This document shows positions 1 through 8,630 of a DNA stretch of 23,200 bases, piece after piece. Within the stretch, counting starts at the first letter, position 1. Every line of letters starts with the position of its first letter. The notes beneath the pieces are model-generated. The model searched no databases, was not told the DNA's origin, and was given only the letters and a program-made list of their open reading frames with translations. The stretch lies in NCBI GenBank assembly GCA_964612085.1, contig CAZTCJ010000062.1:1-23200 (forward strand), written 5' to 3'. The position numbers and the translations under genes are program-made. Origin of the DNA: CAZTCJ01 sp964612085 (GTDB taxonomy: Bacteria > Pseudomonadota > Alphaproteobacteria > JAJFIK01).

Positions 1-32
1 TCGGGAGGGGGAGCGGGCCGGCCAGGCACTCG

Positions 33-56
33 GAAATGCGCCTTACAGCGCATTTT
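33..56. terminator. Candidate bidirectional hairpin terminator
   Basis: Arms AAATGCGC (34-41) and GCGCATTT (48-55) form an 8-bp perfect stem with a 6-nt loop, extended by a G-T pair. A short T run follows on the plus strand; on the minus strand the hairpin lies 17 nt past the stop of the lipoprotein gene. It could end that gene, or a plus-strand gene entering from the left, or both. Confidence 0.5.
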
Positions 57-72
57 CAAAAAGCCTCTCGGA

Positions 73-990
73 TCACTGGCCGGCGAACACCCGGTCCAGA
101 TGAACCTGCGCTGCATCGGCCAGAAGATCCCGATCCAGGCGCATGCGGTCGGCAAAGAAGATCTCCGCCGCCGCGCGATCCTGAATGAGCGTGCCGAGGA
201 GGCTCAAGGCCGGTTCCGGCGCAAACATGCCTTCCGCATAGACGAGCCGGTCGCCGCGGGCCGCATCGCCCATCACGCGGGCAAAATACTCATACTGAAG
301 ATTGCCGGCGCGCGGGGTTTTCGGACCCAGCACGACCACATGAACATCATCCCAGGCCGCCGCGCCAAGATCCGATGCCCAGGCGCTGCTGAGCGCATGA
401 AGGCCATCGATCTGGACCTGGGCAGCGACATCGATATTGCGCATCAGCGGCGGCATGATCGCGGCCAGATAATCCGTGAGTAGCGCCTTTTTGGGCGCGT
501 CCGCTGTCAGCATGGCAGCCACCGCATCCTTCGAGCGGGTCACGATAGCCGTCTGCTCGCCAATCAAATCCGACGGAAAGCGCGCCGCCAGAAACTCCGC
601 CGTCAGAGCATCGAGATGGGTTTGCAGCCGGCCCAGCTCGCCGCGCCAGGTGGCGTCGCCCGGCTGTTCGACCGCATTGGCATAGACCACGGCGACCGAC
701 AGCGGGATATGGGCGATGGATTTGAGATCATGATAGAGCGGCGGGGTGAACGTCGCCCGCTCCACCTCTTTTCCGTCCCGATACAGAACAAGATCGTCGA
801 ACTGCACGATGATGGCCGGCCCGGACCGCGCCAGACGCTCCAGCCGGTTTTCCGCATAAAGCGCCCGAAAGGTCTTGTTGGTCTCGGCCAGCGGATCCGC
901 CGGCGCACCAGCCACCGGGCTGTCCGGCGCGCTGGCGCAGGCCGTCAGAAAAGCGAGCGCGGCCACGCCCGCCAAAGCCATCGGTTTCAT
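73..990 (-). CDS. Predicted outer-membrane or periplasmic lipoprotein of unknown function
   Basis: The 305-residue product begins MKPMALAGVAALAFLTACAS: a basic start, a hydrophobic stretch and a lipobox (LTAC), so it is expected to be lipid-modified at that cysteine. The ATG at 990 is preferred over an upstream in-frame GTG at 1005 because GGGGAGG lies just upstream of the ATG. The mature part is soluble-looking, mixed alpha/beta, without membrane segments. I recognise no family. It begins just past the hairpin that follows thiC, so it may be a separate transcript or receive read-through. It is not part of any pathway visible here. Confidence 0.75.
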   Translation of the reverse strand: MKPMALAGVAALAFLTACASAPDSPVAGAPADPLAETNKTFRALYAENRLERLARSGPAIIVQFDDLVLYRDGKEVERATFTPPLYHDLKSIAHIPLSVAVVYANAVEQPGDATWRGELGRLQTHLDALTAEFLAARFPSDLIGEQTAIVTRSKDAVAAMLTADAPKKALLTDYLAAIMPPLMRNIDVAAQVQIDGLHALSSAWASDLGAAAWDDVHVVVLGPKTPRAGNLQYEYFARVMGDAARGDRLVYAEGMFAPEPALSLLGTLIQDRAAAEIFFADRMRLDRDLLADAAQVHLDRVFAGQ

Positions 991-1009
991 CGAGCCCCTC
1001 CCCACAAAG

Positions 1010-1042
1010 ATAAACGCCCCGCCGGCGGGGCGGGGCGTTTAT
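1010..1042 (-). terminator. Strong hairpin after thiC, probable terminator
   Basis: A perfect 14-bp inverted repeat: ATAAACGCCCCGCC (1010-1023) and its complement at 1029-1042, with a 5-nt loop. It starts 3 nt after the thiC stop and lies upstream of the lipoprotein ATG at 990. The stem is very GC-rich in the middle and A/T at the base, as in intrinsic terminators. The downstream T tract is short (CTTTG), so termination may be partial. Confidence 0.7.
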
Positions 1043-1045
1043 AGC

Positions 1046-2929
<1,884 letters not shown>

Positions 2930-2938
2930 GGGCTTTCT

Positions 2939-2993
2939 CTCCCTGCGTGATTTGCGGGCCAGCATCATCTTGCGGATTGGGAGGGACAGGGAG
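2939..2993 (-). promoter_or_regulatory. thiC ribosome-binding site with upstream complementary tracts
   Basis: On the minus strand the Shine-Dalgarno AGGGAG (2944-2939) lies 9 nt before the thiC ATG. Two upstream pyrimidine tracts, CTCCCT (2993-2988) and CCCTCCC (2985-2979), are complementary to it and lie between riboswitch and start. This would allow the ligand-bound RNA to mask the ribosome-binding site, the usual Gram-negative mode for TPP riboswitches. The tracts are seen; the switching is inferred. Confidence 0.4.
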
Positions 2994-3025
2994 CGCTCCG
3001 GATAAGGGCCGTCCGCGCCGTCAGT

Positions 3026-3135
3026 CCTTCCCTCCGCCGGTCCGAACCGGATCAGGTTCTAAGGGACTGGGCGCTTCCCGCCTGCATCAAGCAGCGGCTT
3101 ACCCGATCTCAGCCCCTTGCAGGGGCGCCCCTAGG
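3026..3135 (-). promoter_or_regulatory. TPP riboswitch (THI element) of thiC
   Basis: Read on the minus strand, the segment has the hallmark TPP-aptamer blocks in order: CTAGGGGCGCCCC, the pyrimidine-sensing GGGGCTGAGATCGGG, an extended P3 arm, then CCCTTAGAACCTGATCCGG and the closing GGAGGGAAGGAC. It lies about 97 nt upstream of the thiC ATG with no gene between. It should bind thiamine pyrophosphate and repress thiC. The P3 arm is longer than minimal, which is common in this class. Confidence 0.96.
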
Positions 3136-3167
3136 ACGAAGATACAGTTTCAGGCTCCGGGACGATT

Positions 3168-3173
3168 TGTCAA
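3168..3173 (-). promoter_or_regulatory. Candidate -35 element for thiC
   Basis: A perfect TTGACA on the minus strand lies about 30 nt upstream of the riboswitch and overlaps the stop codon of the upstream permease gene. The -10 region is poor: AAACTG at 17 nt spacing, TGTATC further on. It suggests thiC has its own promoter rather than depending on read-through, but the call is weak. Confidence 0.35.
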
Positions 3174-4174
3174 TACACGTCAGAAACCCTACCTCGTGTG
3201 AGGTTATCCGCGCGGTGAGCATCGGCGCTTTCGGAGCGCGCCCGCGCCAGGGCCGCGGGTATGGCGCCATGCCGCGGTGCAAAAAGCATGGCCAGGGTCT
3301 GAATGAGCCCGGCGCCCACCGCGATCATGCCCGCGGCCGAGACGGCTTCGCTCAGTCCGAACACGGCCGGTCCGTAGACGGCGGCACCGTAACCGATCAC
3401 CGCGCTGGCAATAGCGATGACACCGCTTAAAACGATCTGCGTGGAAAGCCGGTCCGTCAGCATACGGGCGGCGGCGGCCGGACAGATGAACATGGCGATC
3501 ACCAGGATCGATCCCACCGCCTGAAACGCCGCCACGGCGGCGGCGGCGACCGCCCCCATCAGCCCGATCTCGATGAGGCGGGGCTTGAAGCCCAGCGCCT
3601 TGGCCAGGCCCGTATCGAAACTGGCGATCCGCAATTCCTTGAAAAACAGGACGATCAGAACGAGGACCACCAGGGTCATGGCGGCAAGCACATGGATTGC
3701 CTGGGGCGCGGTCGCCCAGACACTCAAATCCAACAGGTCGGACCATTGTTCGGGGCCGATCCAGATGGTCGCCTCCAGACTGCCATAGAGCGTATGCTCC
3801 ACATCCAGATGAACATCGCGGGCCCTGGTCTGTTCCAGCAGGAGAACGCCGCCGGCGAACATCAGAGTAAAGACCACCCCCATGGCAGCTCCGGGCTCGA
3901 CACGGCCCGCATTGCGCACAAGCGAGATCAGGCCGACGGCGATCAGCGCGGCGCACAGCGCGCCCAAAAAGATCGCTTCGGGATAAAGGCCGCCCGCGAC
4001 CAAAAAGCCCGCCACGATGCCCGGCAGAACCACATGGGAAATGGCGTCACCCAGAAGCGCCTGGCGGCGCAGGATCAGGAAATTGCCCAAAAGCGCGCAG
4101 ACCAGACAAGCGAGCGCGCCGGAGAGCAGCGCGGGCAGATCGATCGCCAGGATATCGGCGGTGGTGACGGTCAT
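3170..4174 (-). CDS. troD: Metal ABC importer, second permease (TroD/MntD-like)
   Basis: A 334-residue very hydrophobic protein of the ABC-3 (ZnuB/TroCD/MntB) permease family, with about eight or nine predicted membrane helices. Family-typical stretches include GNFLILRRQALLGDAISHVVLPG near the N-terminus, RNAGRVEPGAAMGVVF and FDTGLAKALGF. Its ATG overlaps the TGA of the preceding permease gene (ATGA at 4171-4174), so translation is probably coupled. The frame stays open upstream to 4813, but that part is antisense-like low-quality sequence and the overlap start is clear. It is expected to pair with the first permease as a heterodimeric channel for Mn, Zn or Fe. The symbol reflects the four-gene Tro/Mnt layout; the metal is not proven. 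Confidence 0.9.
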   Translation of the reverse strand: MTVTTADILAIDLPALLSGALACLVCALLGNFLILRRQALLGDAISHVVLPGIVAGFLVAGGLYPEAIFLGALCAALIAVGLISLVRNAGRVEPGAAMGVVFTLMFAGGVLLLEQTRARDVHLDVEHTLYGSLEATIWIGPEQWSDLLDLSVWATAPQAIHVLAAMTLVVLVLIVLFFKELRIASFDTGLAKALGFKPRLIEIGLMGAVAAAAVAAFQAVGSILVIAMFICPAAAARMLTDRLSTQIVLSGVIAIASAVIGYGAAVYGPAVFGLSEAVSAAGMIAVGAGLIQTLAMLFAPRHGAIPAALARARSESADAHRADNLTRGRVSDVY

Positions 4175-5286
4175 CGCGCCGCCTCCCCGCTCAAGCCCGA
4201 CAGGCGCGCCAATTCCGCTTCCGCCCGTGCCGCCAGACGCGCGCCCGTTTCCGTCAGCCGTCCATCCCGGCCGACCGCCCGCCGCAACCGCAGGATCAGG
4301 CGCGCCACGCACCCGACCGGCTGCCCGTCCTTTTTCATGGCAAGCACCCGGCATTCCCAGATCCGGTAGCGCCAGTGCAGAATCTTGACGCCTGTCAGCA
4401 CCACGCCGCGCGCCGGTCCGATCAGCATGCTGACCGCGAAGAACCCGCCTGCAGTCAAAACGATGACGGCGCCGGTCGGCACATTGGGCACGAGCGCGGA
4501 GACAGCCACGCCGATCATGGACGAAAGGCCGCCGATCAGCGCCGCGACCCACACCATGACGCCGACCCGGTCCGTCCAGAAGCGCGCCGCCGTCGCCGGA
4601 ATGATCACGATGGCGATGATCAGCACCATGCCGACGGTCTTGAGGCCGATGGACACGACAGCCAGCAATAAGACCATAAGCAAGAGGTCGAGACGGTGCA
4701 CTGGCCAGCCGCTCGCCGACGCGAATTGGGAATCGAAGGCCAGCAGAACGAACTCCTTGAACAAGAGGAGCCCGACCGCGATCACGGCCGCCGAGACGCC
4801 CGCGATCAGCCAAGCCTCGTCCTGGCGTAAACTGGCGACCGCGCCTAACAGAAAACCGTTGAGCCCGGCCTGACTGCCCACATCGAGCGCCTGAATGATG
4901 CTCAGCAGCACGATGCCGATGCCGTAATAAACGCTCAGTACCGTGCCGATGGCCGCATCCTCAGGCAGCCGCGTGTGGTCGCGGATCCACTGCACCGACA
5001 AGACGCCAAGGGCGGCGGTAAACGCCGCACCCGCCATCAGCAGACCCAGATCGCGCCCGGTGCCGCCCAGAGCGATGCTCAGCAGGAAGGCAAGACCCAC
5101 GCCCGGCAGGGTGGAATGGCTGATGGAATCGCTCATGAGCGAGCGCTTGCGCAACAACACCAGCGCGCCAACGAGACCGCAGGCAAGCCCCAGCACCGTC
5201 GCACCGATCAGCACCACGCTGGTATTGTACCCGGCCTGGAAGGTCAGAATGCGGACCAGGTCGCCGATGACACCCTCGCCGGTCAT
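4171..5286 (-). CDS. troC: Metal ABC importer, first permease (TroC-like) with C-terminal extension
   Basis: A 371-residue ABC-3 family permease. Residues about 1-295 hold the membrane domain with the family patterns RKRSLMSDSISHSTLPGVGL and FKEFVLLAFDSQFA. The last 75 residues are hydrophilic and arginine-rich and include GRLTETGARLAARAEAEL, which resembles the wing and final helix of the DtxR-like winged-helix tail found on some TroC/MntC permeases, although the segment is shorter than a full domain. It overlaps the ATPase gene by ATGA at 5283-5286 and the second permease gene by ATGA at 4171-4174. It should form part of the inner-membrane channel. The tail may be a degenerate regulatory domain. 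Confidence 0.9.
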   Translation of the reverse strand: MTGEGVIGDLVRILTFQAGYNTSVVLIGATVLGLACGLVGALVLLRKRSLMSDSISHSTLPGVGLAFLLSIALGGTGRDLGLLMAGAAFTAALGVLSVQWIRDHTRLPEDAAIGTVLSVYYGIGIVLLSIIQALDVGSQAGLNGFLLGAVASLRQDEAWLIAGVSAAVIAVGLLLFKEFVLLAFDSQFASASGWPVHRLDLLLMVLLLAVVSIGLKTVGMVLIIAIVIIPATAARFWTDRVGVMVWVAALIGGLSSMIGVAVSALVPNVPTGAVIVLTAGGFFAVSMLIGPARGVVLTGVKILHWRYRIWECRVLAMKKDGQPVGCVARLILRLRRAVGRDGRLTETGARLAARAEAELARLSGLSGEAAR

Positions 5287-6068
5287 GACATCCCCGCTGG
5301 ACGGTTCACCGCCTCAAGGGTCGCCGCCGCGAGCCGCCCGCCATAGGCCTGGCGCAGAACGTCCGCCGTCATGGCCTCGGCCACGGGACCAGAAGCAATG
5401 GCCCGGACATTCAGGATCAGGACGTGGTCGAAATAATCGCGCACGGTCTCCAGATCGTGGTGTACGGAAATCACCGTGCGCCCGGCCTCCTTCATGTCAC
5501 GGAAGGTCTCGACAATGGCGCTTTCCGTCGCCGCATCGACACCGGCGAACGGCTCATCCATGAAATAAAGAGCCGCCTCCTGCGCCAGCGCGCGGGCCAG
5601 AAACACCCGCTGCTGCTGGCCGCCGGAGAGCTGGCCGATCTGGCGGCCCGCGAAATCGGCGAGGCCCATCCGGTCGAGATACTCTAAAGCCCTGGCCTTG
5701 GTCTTGCGGCCCACGGGCCGCAGCCAGCCGAGCTTGCGGTAAAGCCCCATGGCCACCACATCGAGCGCGGTCGCCGGAAAATCCCAATCGACGCTGGTGC
5801 GCTGGGGCACATAGCCGATGCGTCCGAAAGCCTGGGTGATGGGTTGGCCGAACAGGCGCACCTGGCCGGTCACGCGCGGCACAAGGCCCAGCACCGCCTT
5901 GATGAAGGTGGACTTGCCCGCGCCGTTCGGACCGACCACCGCGATGAGGCCGGAAGGCGGCGCTTCATAGCTCACATCCCACAAGGCCGGCTTGTCCTGA
6001 TATGCGACCGTCAGCCCCGTGACGGACAGCGGCGGCGCGGCCTGGTCCTGGTCCGGCGGCGCGCTCAT
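5283..6068 (-). CDS. troB: Metal ABC importer, ATP-binding protein (TroB/MntA-like)
   Basis: A 261-residue ABC ATPase that powers Mn/Zn/Fe import at the inner face of the membrane. Visible motifs are Walker A GPNGAGKST near residue 46, a Q-loop region GYVPQRTSVDWDFP typical of the metal-chelate subfamily, the signature LSGGQQQR, Walker B ALYFMDEP and the H-loop SVHHD. Length is normal. The ATG overlaps the stop of the binding-protein gene (ATGA at 6065-6068), and its own stop overlaps the next permease start. The unbroken chain of overlaps makes a single polycistronic mRNA very likely. Confidence 0.95.
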   Translation of the reverse strand: MSAPPDQDQAAPPLSVTGLTVAYQDKPALWDVSYEAPPSGLIAVVGPNGAGKSTFIKAVLGLVPRVTGQVRLFGQPITQAFGRIGYVPQRTSVDWDFPATALDVVAMGLYRKLGWLRPVGRKTKARALEYLDRMGLADFAGRQIGQLSGGQQQRVFLARALAQEAALYFMDEPFAGVDAATESAIVETFRDMKEAGRTVISVHHDLETVRDYFDHVLILNVRAIASGPVAEAMTADVLRQAYGGRLAAATLEAVNRPAGMS

Positions 6069-7072
6069 GGGTCCCCATGGCCGCCAAGCCGGCCGTTCAG
6101 GCCGGGTTCGGGCGCCACGCCGCCCAGCGCCCGCGCGATGGTCGTCACGTTATGATCGATCATGCCGATATAGGTGCCTTCATAGGTGCCCGGCGCACCC
6201 ATGGCATCGGAAAACAGCGACCCGCCGATCCGCACCTCGGCCCCGCGCGCGGCGGCCCCCTCGATCAGGGCACGGACATGGCGGTCGCTCACCGAGGTCT
6301 CTACGAAAACCGCAGGCACTTGCTTGTCGACCAGCAGATCGACCAGCCCTTCGATCGCCAGCAGGCCCGCCTCGCTTTCCGTGCTGATACCTTGAATGCC
6401 GTGCACCTCGATCCCGAAGCGCTCGCCGAAATAGCTGAAGGCATCATGGGCCGTGACCAGACGGCGCGCGTCTTCCGGAATGCTGGCCATGGCTTGATCC
6501 GCATACGCCTCCAGGGCATCGAGGCGGCCGAAATAGGCCGCGGCGTTCCGCCGGTATTGATCCGCATGGGCCGGATCCCGCCCGGCGATCAGCTCGACGG
6601 CGGCGCTCAGCGCCTGGCGCCACAGTTTCGGGTCCATCCAGATATGGGGATCGCCGGGACCGTTGTCATAAGGCAGCAGGAGATCGTCCGCCAGCGCCTC
6701 GCCGATGGCAAGCGTCGCGGCGCGGCGGCTGAGCTGTTCGATGGGCTGTTCCAACTGGGCCTCAAGGGTCAGCCCGTTAGAGATGATGATATCCGCGCGG
6801 CGCAGCTTGCGGATATCCGTCGCCGTCGGCCGGTAGAGATGCGGATCGACCCCTTCGCCCAGCAAGGTCTTCACATCCGCATGCTCGCCGGCGATCACCG
6901 ATAACGGCTCGCCGATCATGCCGATGGTCGCGACGATGGTGAGCTTTTTGGACGCGGGCGTTTCGGAGTCCTGGGCCGTTGCGGCTCCAGTCAGGCACCA
7001 CAGCATCGCCCAGACCACCGCGAGCCCTCTCAGGCCAGCACGCCCATGCCTGTTTCTGCGTCTCGATTGCAT
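6065..7072 (-). CDS. troA: Metal-binding periplasmic protein of TroA/ZnuA family
   Basis: A 335-residue cluster A-I solute-binding protein with an N-terminal signal peptide (basic start, hydrophobic core to about residue 30, AATA-Q cleavage region). All four expected metal ligands are present: His78 (GVDPHLY), His143 (DPHIWMD), His209 (TAHDAF) and Asp289 (FSDAMG). The three-His-one-Asp set matches TroA-type Zn/Mn binders rather than the His-His-Glu-Asp set of PsaA-like proteins. There is no long His-rich loop as in ZnuA. The ATG at 7072 has AAGGGG upstream; an ATG at 7093 is possible but its purine tract abuts the codon. It heads the four-gene operon and is preceded by a palindromic operator candidate. 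Confidence 0.93.
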   Translation of the reverse strand: MQSRRRNRHGRAGLRGLAVVWAMLWCLTGAATAQDSETPASKKLTIVATIGMIGEPLSVIAGEHADVKTLLGEGVDPHLYRPTATDIRKLRRADIIISNGLTLEAQLEQPIEQLSRRAATLAIGEALADDLLLPYDNGPGDPHIWMDPKLWRQALSAAVELIAGRDPAHADQYRRNAAAYFGRLDALEAYADQAMASIPEDARRLVTAHDAFSYFGERFGIEVHGIQGISTESEAGLLAIEGLVDLLVDKQVPAVFVETSVSDRHVRALIEGAAARGAEVRIGGSLFSDAMGAPGTYEGTYIGMIDHNVTTIARALGGVAPEPGLNGRLGGHGDP

Positions 7073-7406
7073 GAACCGATCCCCTTCACACATCCCCTCC
7101 CAATGGCGCAGTGCCGGACCGGCGGTGCGCCCTTCATCAAAAGTTTAGCCTTGGCTAAACTTGTGCCGCAAGACGGACAAATCAACCGAACCGGCACACA
7201 AATCTGATGGAGAGCGGCGGTCATGCCCGCAGACAGGATAGGCACAGAATCAAGCTAGGCTGATAACTGCGTAAACAAAGGCGCGGTCATGCGCAGTGAC
7301 GCAGACCATGTGGGGCTTGTTTTAAGGGTTTGACGTAACGATAGGCGATCTCAGGGGTGCCATCCCGCCTGAATGTCCGGGCGGCGCAGACAGCAGGACC
7401 CTTACG
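7073..7406. other. Intergenic region between divergent metal-importer and AMP-ligase genes
   Basis: A 334-nt gap without a credible gene. It holds the 22-bp palindrome at 7141-7162. On the plus strand a TTGACG occurs near 7333, without a good -10 partner, and an AGGA sequence lies 10 nt before the ligase ATG. A minus-strand reading with a CPSCG motif (about 7030-7245) overlaps the signal-peptide coding region and operator and is not considered a gene. Confidence 0.6.
7141..7162 (-). promoter_or_regulatory. Perfect palindrome, candidate MntR/DtxR-type metal operator
   Basis: Arms AAGTTTAGCC (7141-7150) and GGCTAAACTT (7153-7162) are perfect complements around a TT spacer, 69-90 nt upstream of the binding-protein ATG. 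The TAGCC-nn-GGCTA core resembles MntR boxes (E. coli MntR sites have TAGC-n4-GCTA with A/T-rich flanks). On the minus strand a TTGCGG lies just upstream with TAAACT about 18 nt later, so a bound repressor could cover the promoter. Metal control is inferred from position and shape. Confidence 0.65.
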
Positions 7407-8627
7407 ATGATACTGCCGCTTTCGAAAGACGCCCTGTTCCGCATTACCATTTCGGCCATCGCGGCGGCCTTGCGCGAGACGCGCGGCCACCGGATCGACA
7501 CGCCGGACACGGCGCGATGGACGCCCCAGACCGCTTTCGGCCCGGCGGGCCTCGCCCTGACCGCGCCCGATATCAAAGCCGCCTCGGACCGGCTCGCCCA
7601 GTTCTTTCATCTCCATGAAGCCGGTGTCGCCGATTGTCTTCTGCCGGACCAGACCATCGGCCAATGGGTCGATACGATCGGGACCGGTCTGCGTTACACG
7701 AACAACCGTCTCACCGTGCTGACATCGGGCAGCACGGGCGCGCCCAAAGCCTGCACCCACGAGACCACGGCCTTGATGCAGGAAGTGGACGCCCTGTGTC
7801 CGCTGGTGACCGGCCGCAAGCGGATCATCGCTTGTGTTGCGCCGCATCATATCTACGGTCTTCTGTTTACGGCGCTTTTGCCCGGCCATCTCGGTCTTGC
7901 CGTGCTGGACGGGCGCTTCTTGACGCCCGAAACCCTGAGCGATTTGCTGGAGCCCGGCGATCTGCTCGTTTGCTCTCCCGCCCATTGGCGCTATCTTACC
8001 GATACGCTGCAGGCCTTTCCGGAGGGCTGCCAGGGCGTCACATCCACGGCCCCCATGCCGAGGGAGCTTGCGGACGAGATGCACGGGCGCGGTCTGGACA
8101 GGCTGATCGAGGTCTATGGAGCCTCGGAAACCGCGGGCATCGGCTGGCGCGACGATCCGGCCGCCCCTTATCTGCTGTTTGACCATTGGACCCGGCTTGA
8201 GGACGGGCGCTTGATGCGCCGTTTGCCGGACAGCAGACCGTTGGGACCGGTCGAGCCCATGGATCTGCTTGTATGGGAGCCGCCTTTGAGACATGACCTT
8301 ACCGGCCCGCGCCGGTTCCGCCCGGTCAGGCGGCGGGACAACGCCGTTCAGGTCGACGGCGTGACCGTTTTCCCCGAACGCATCGTTCAGGCCATTCGCG
8401 GCCACGATCTGGTGGCGGATTGTTCCGTCCGCCTCGCCGACGCGGACGGTATCGAGCGGCTGAAAGCCTGCGTCGTCCTGAAGGACGGCCACGCCCCCTC
8501 GCCCGATCTGGTGCGCAGCATCGAACGGGTCTGCCGGGCGAAACTGCACCCGCTGGAACGCCCGCGCATCCTGTCCTTCAGCACGGCCCTGCCGGATGCG
8601 GAAGCGCCAACGGCCCAGGCCGTGTGA
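7407..8627 (+). CDS. AMP-binding (acyl-adenylate-forming) family protein, atypical C-terminus
   Basis: A 406-residue member of the ANL superfamily (acyl-CoA synthetases, adenylation domains). The ATP-binding P-loop TSGSTGAPK is at residues 106-114, the A5-like YGASETAG at 237-244, and a GRxD-like region RRRDNAVQVDG at 308-318. It is shorter than typical 500-550 residue ligases and begins late in the N-terminal domain. The C-terminal end is LPDAEAPTAQAV, where family members normally have LP-x-GK with the catalytic lysine (A10), so adenylation may be impaired. The final fold resembles short aryl- or acyl-ligases linked to fatty-acid or aryl-polyene genes, but no such genes are here. Its stop is 3 nt from the convergent HAMP-protein stop. 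Substrate unknown. Confidence 0.85.
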   Translation: MILPLSKDALFRITISAIAAALRETRGHRIDTPDTARWTPQTAFGPAGLALTAPDIKAASDRLAQFFHLHEAGVADCLLPDQTIGQWVDTIGTGLRYTNNRLTVLTSGSTGAPKACTHETTALMQEVDALCPLVTGRKRIIACVAPHHIYGLLFTALLPGHLGLAVLDGRFLTPETLSDLLEPGDLLVCSPAHWRYLTDTLQAFPEGCQGVTSTAPMPRELADEMHGRGLDRLIEVYGASETAGIGWRDDPAAPYLLFDHWTRLEDGRLMRRLPDSRPLGPVEPMDLLVWEPPLRHDLTGPRRFRPVRRRDNAVQVDGVTVFPERIVQAIRGHDLVADCSVRLADADGIERLKACVVLKDGHAPSPDLVRSIERVCRAKLHPLERPRILSFSTALPDAEAPTAQAV

Positions 8628-8630
8628 TCC

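Noticed and set aside
4175..4813. Upstream open extension of the second metal permease
   Set aside because: It lies inside the first permease in another frame; the ATGA start at 4174 is typical of this operon and matches family length.
7030..7245. 71-residue minus-strand ORF with a CPSCG motif
   Set aside because: It overlaps the binding-protein leader and the palindromic operator and has no ribosome-binding site.
7287..8549. 420-codon minus-strand frame opposite the AMP-ligase gene
   Set aside because: The plus-strand protein has clear ANL motifs; the antisense product has none.
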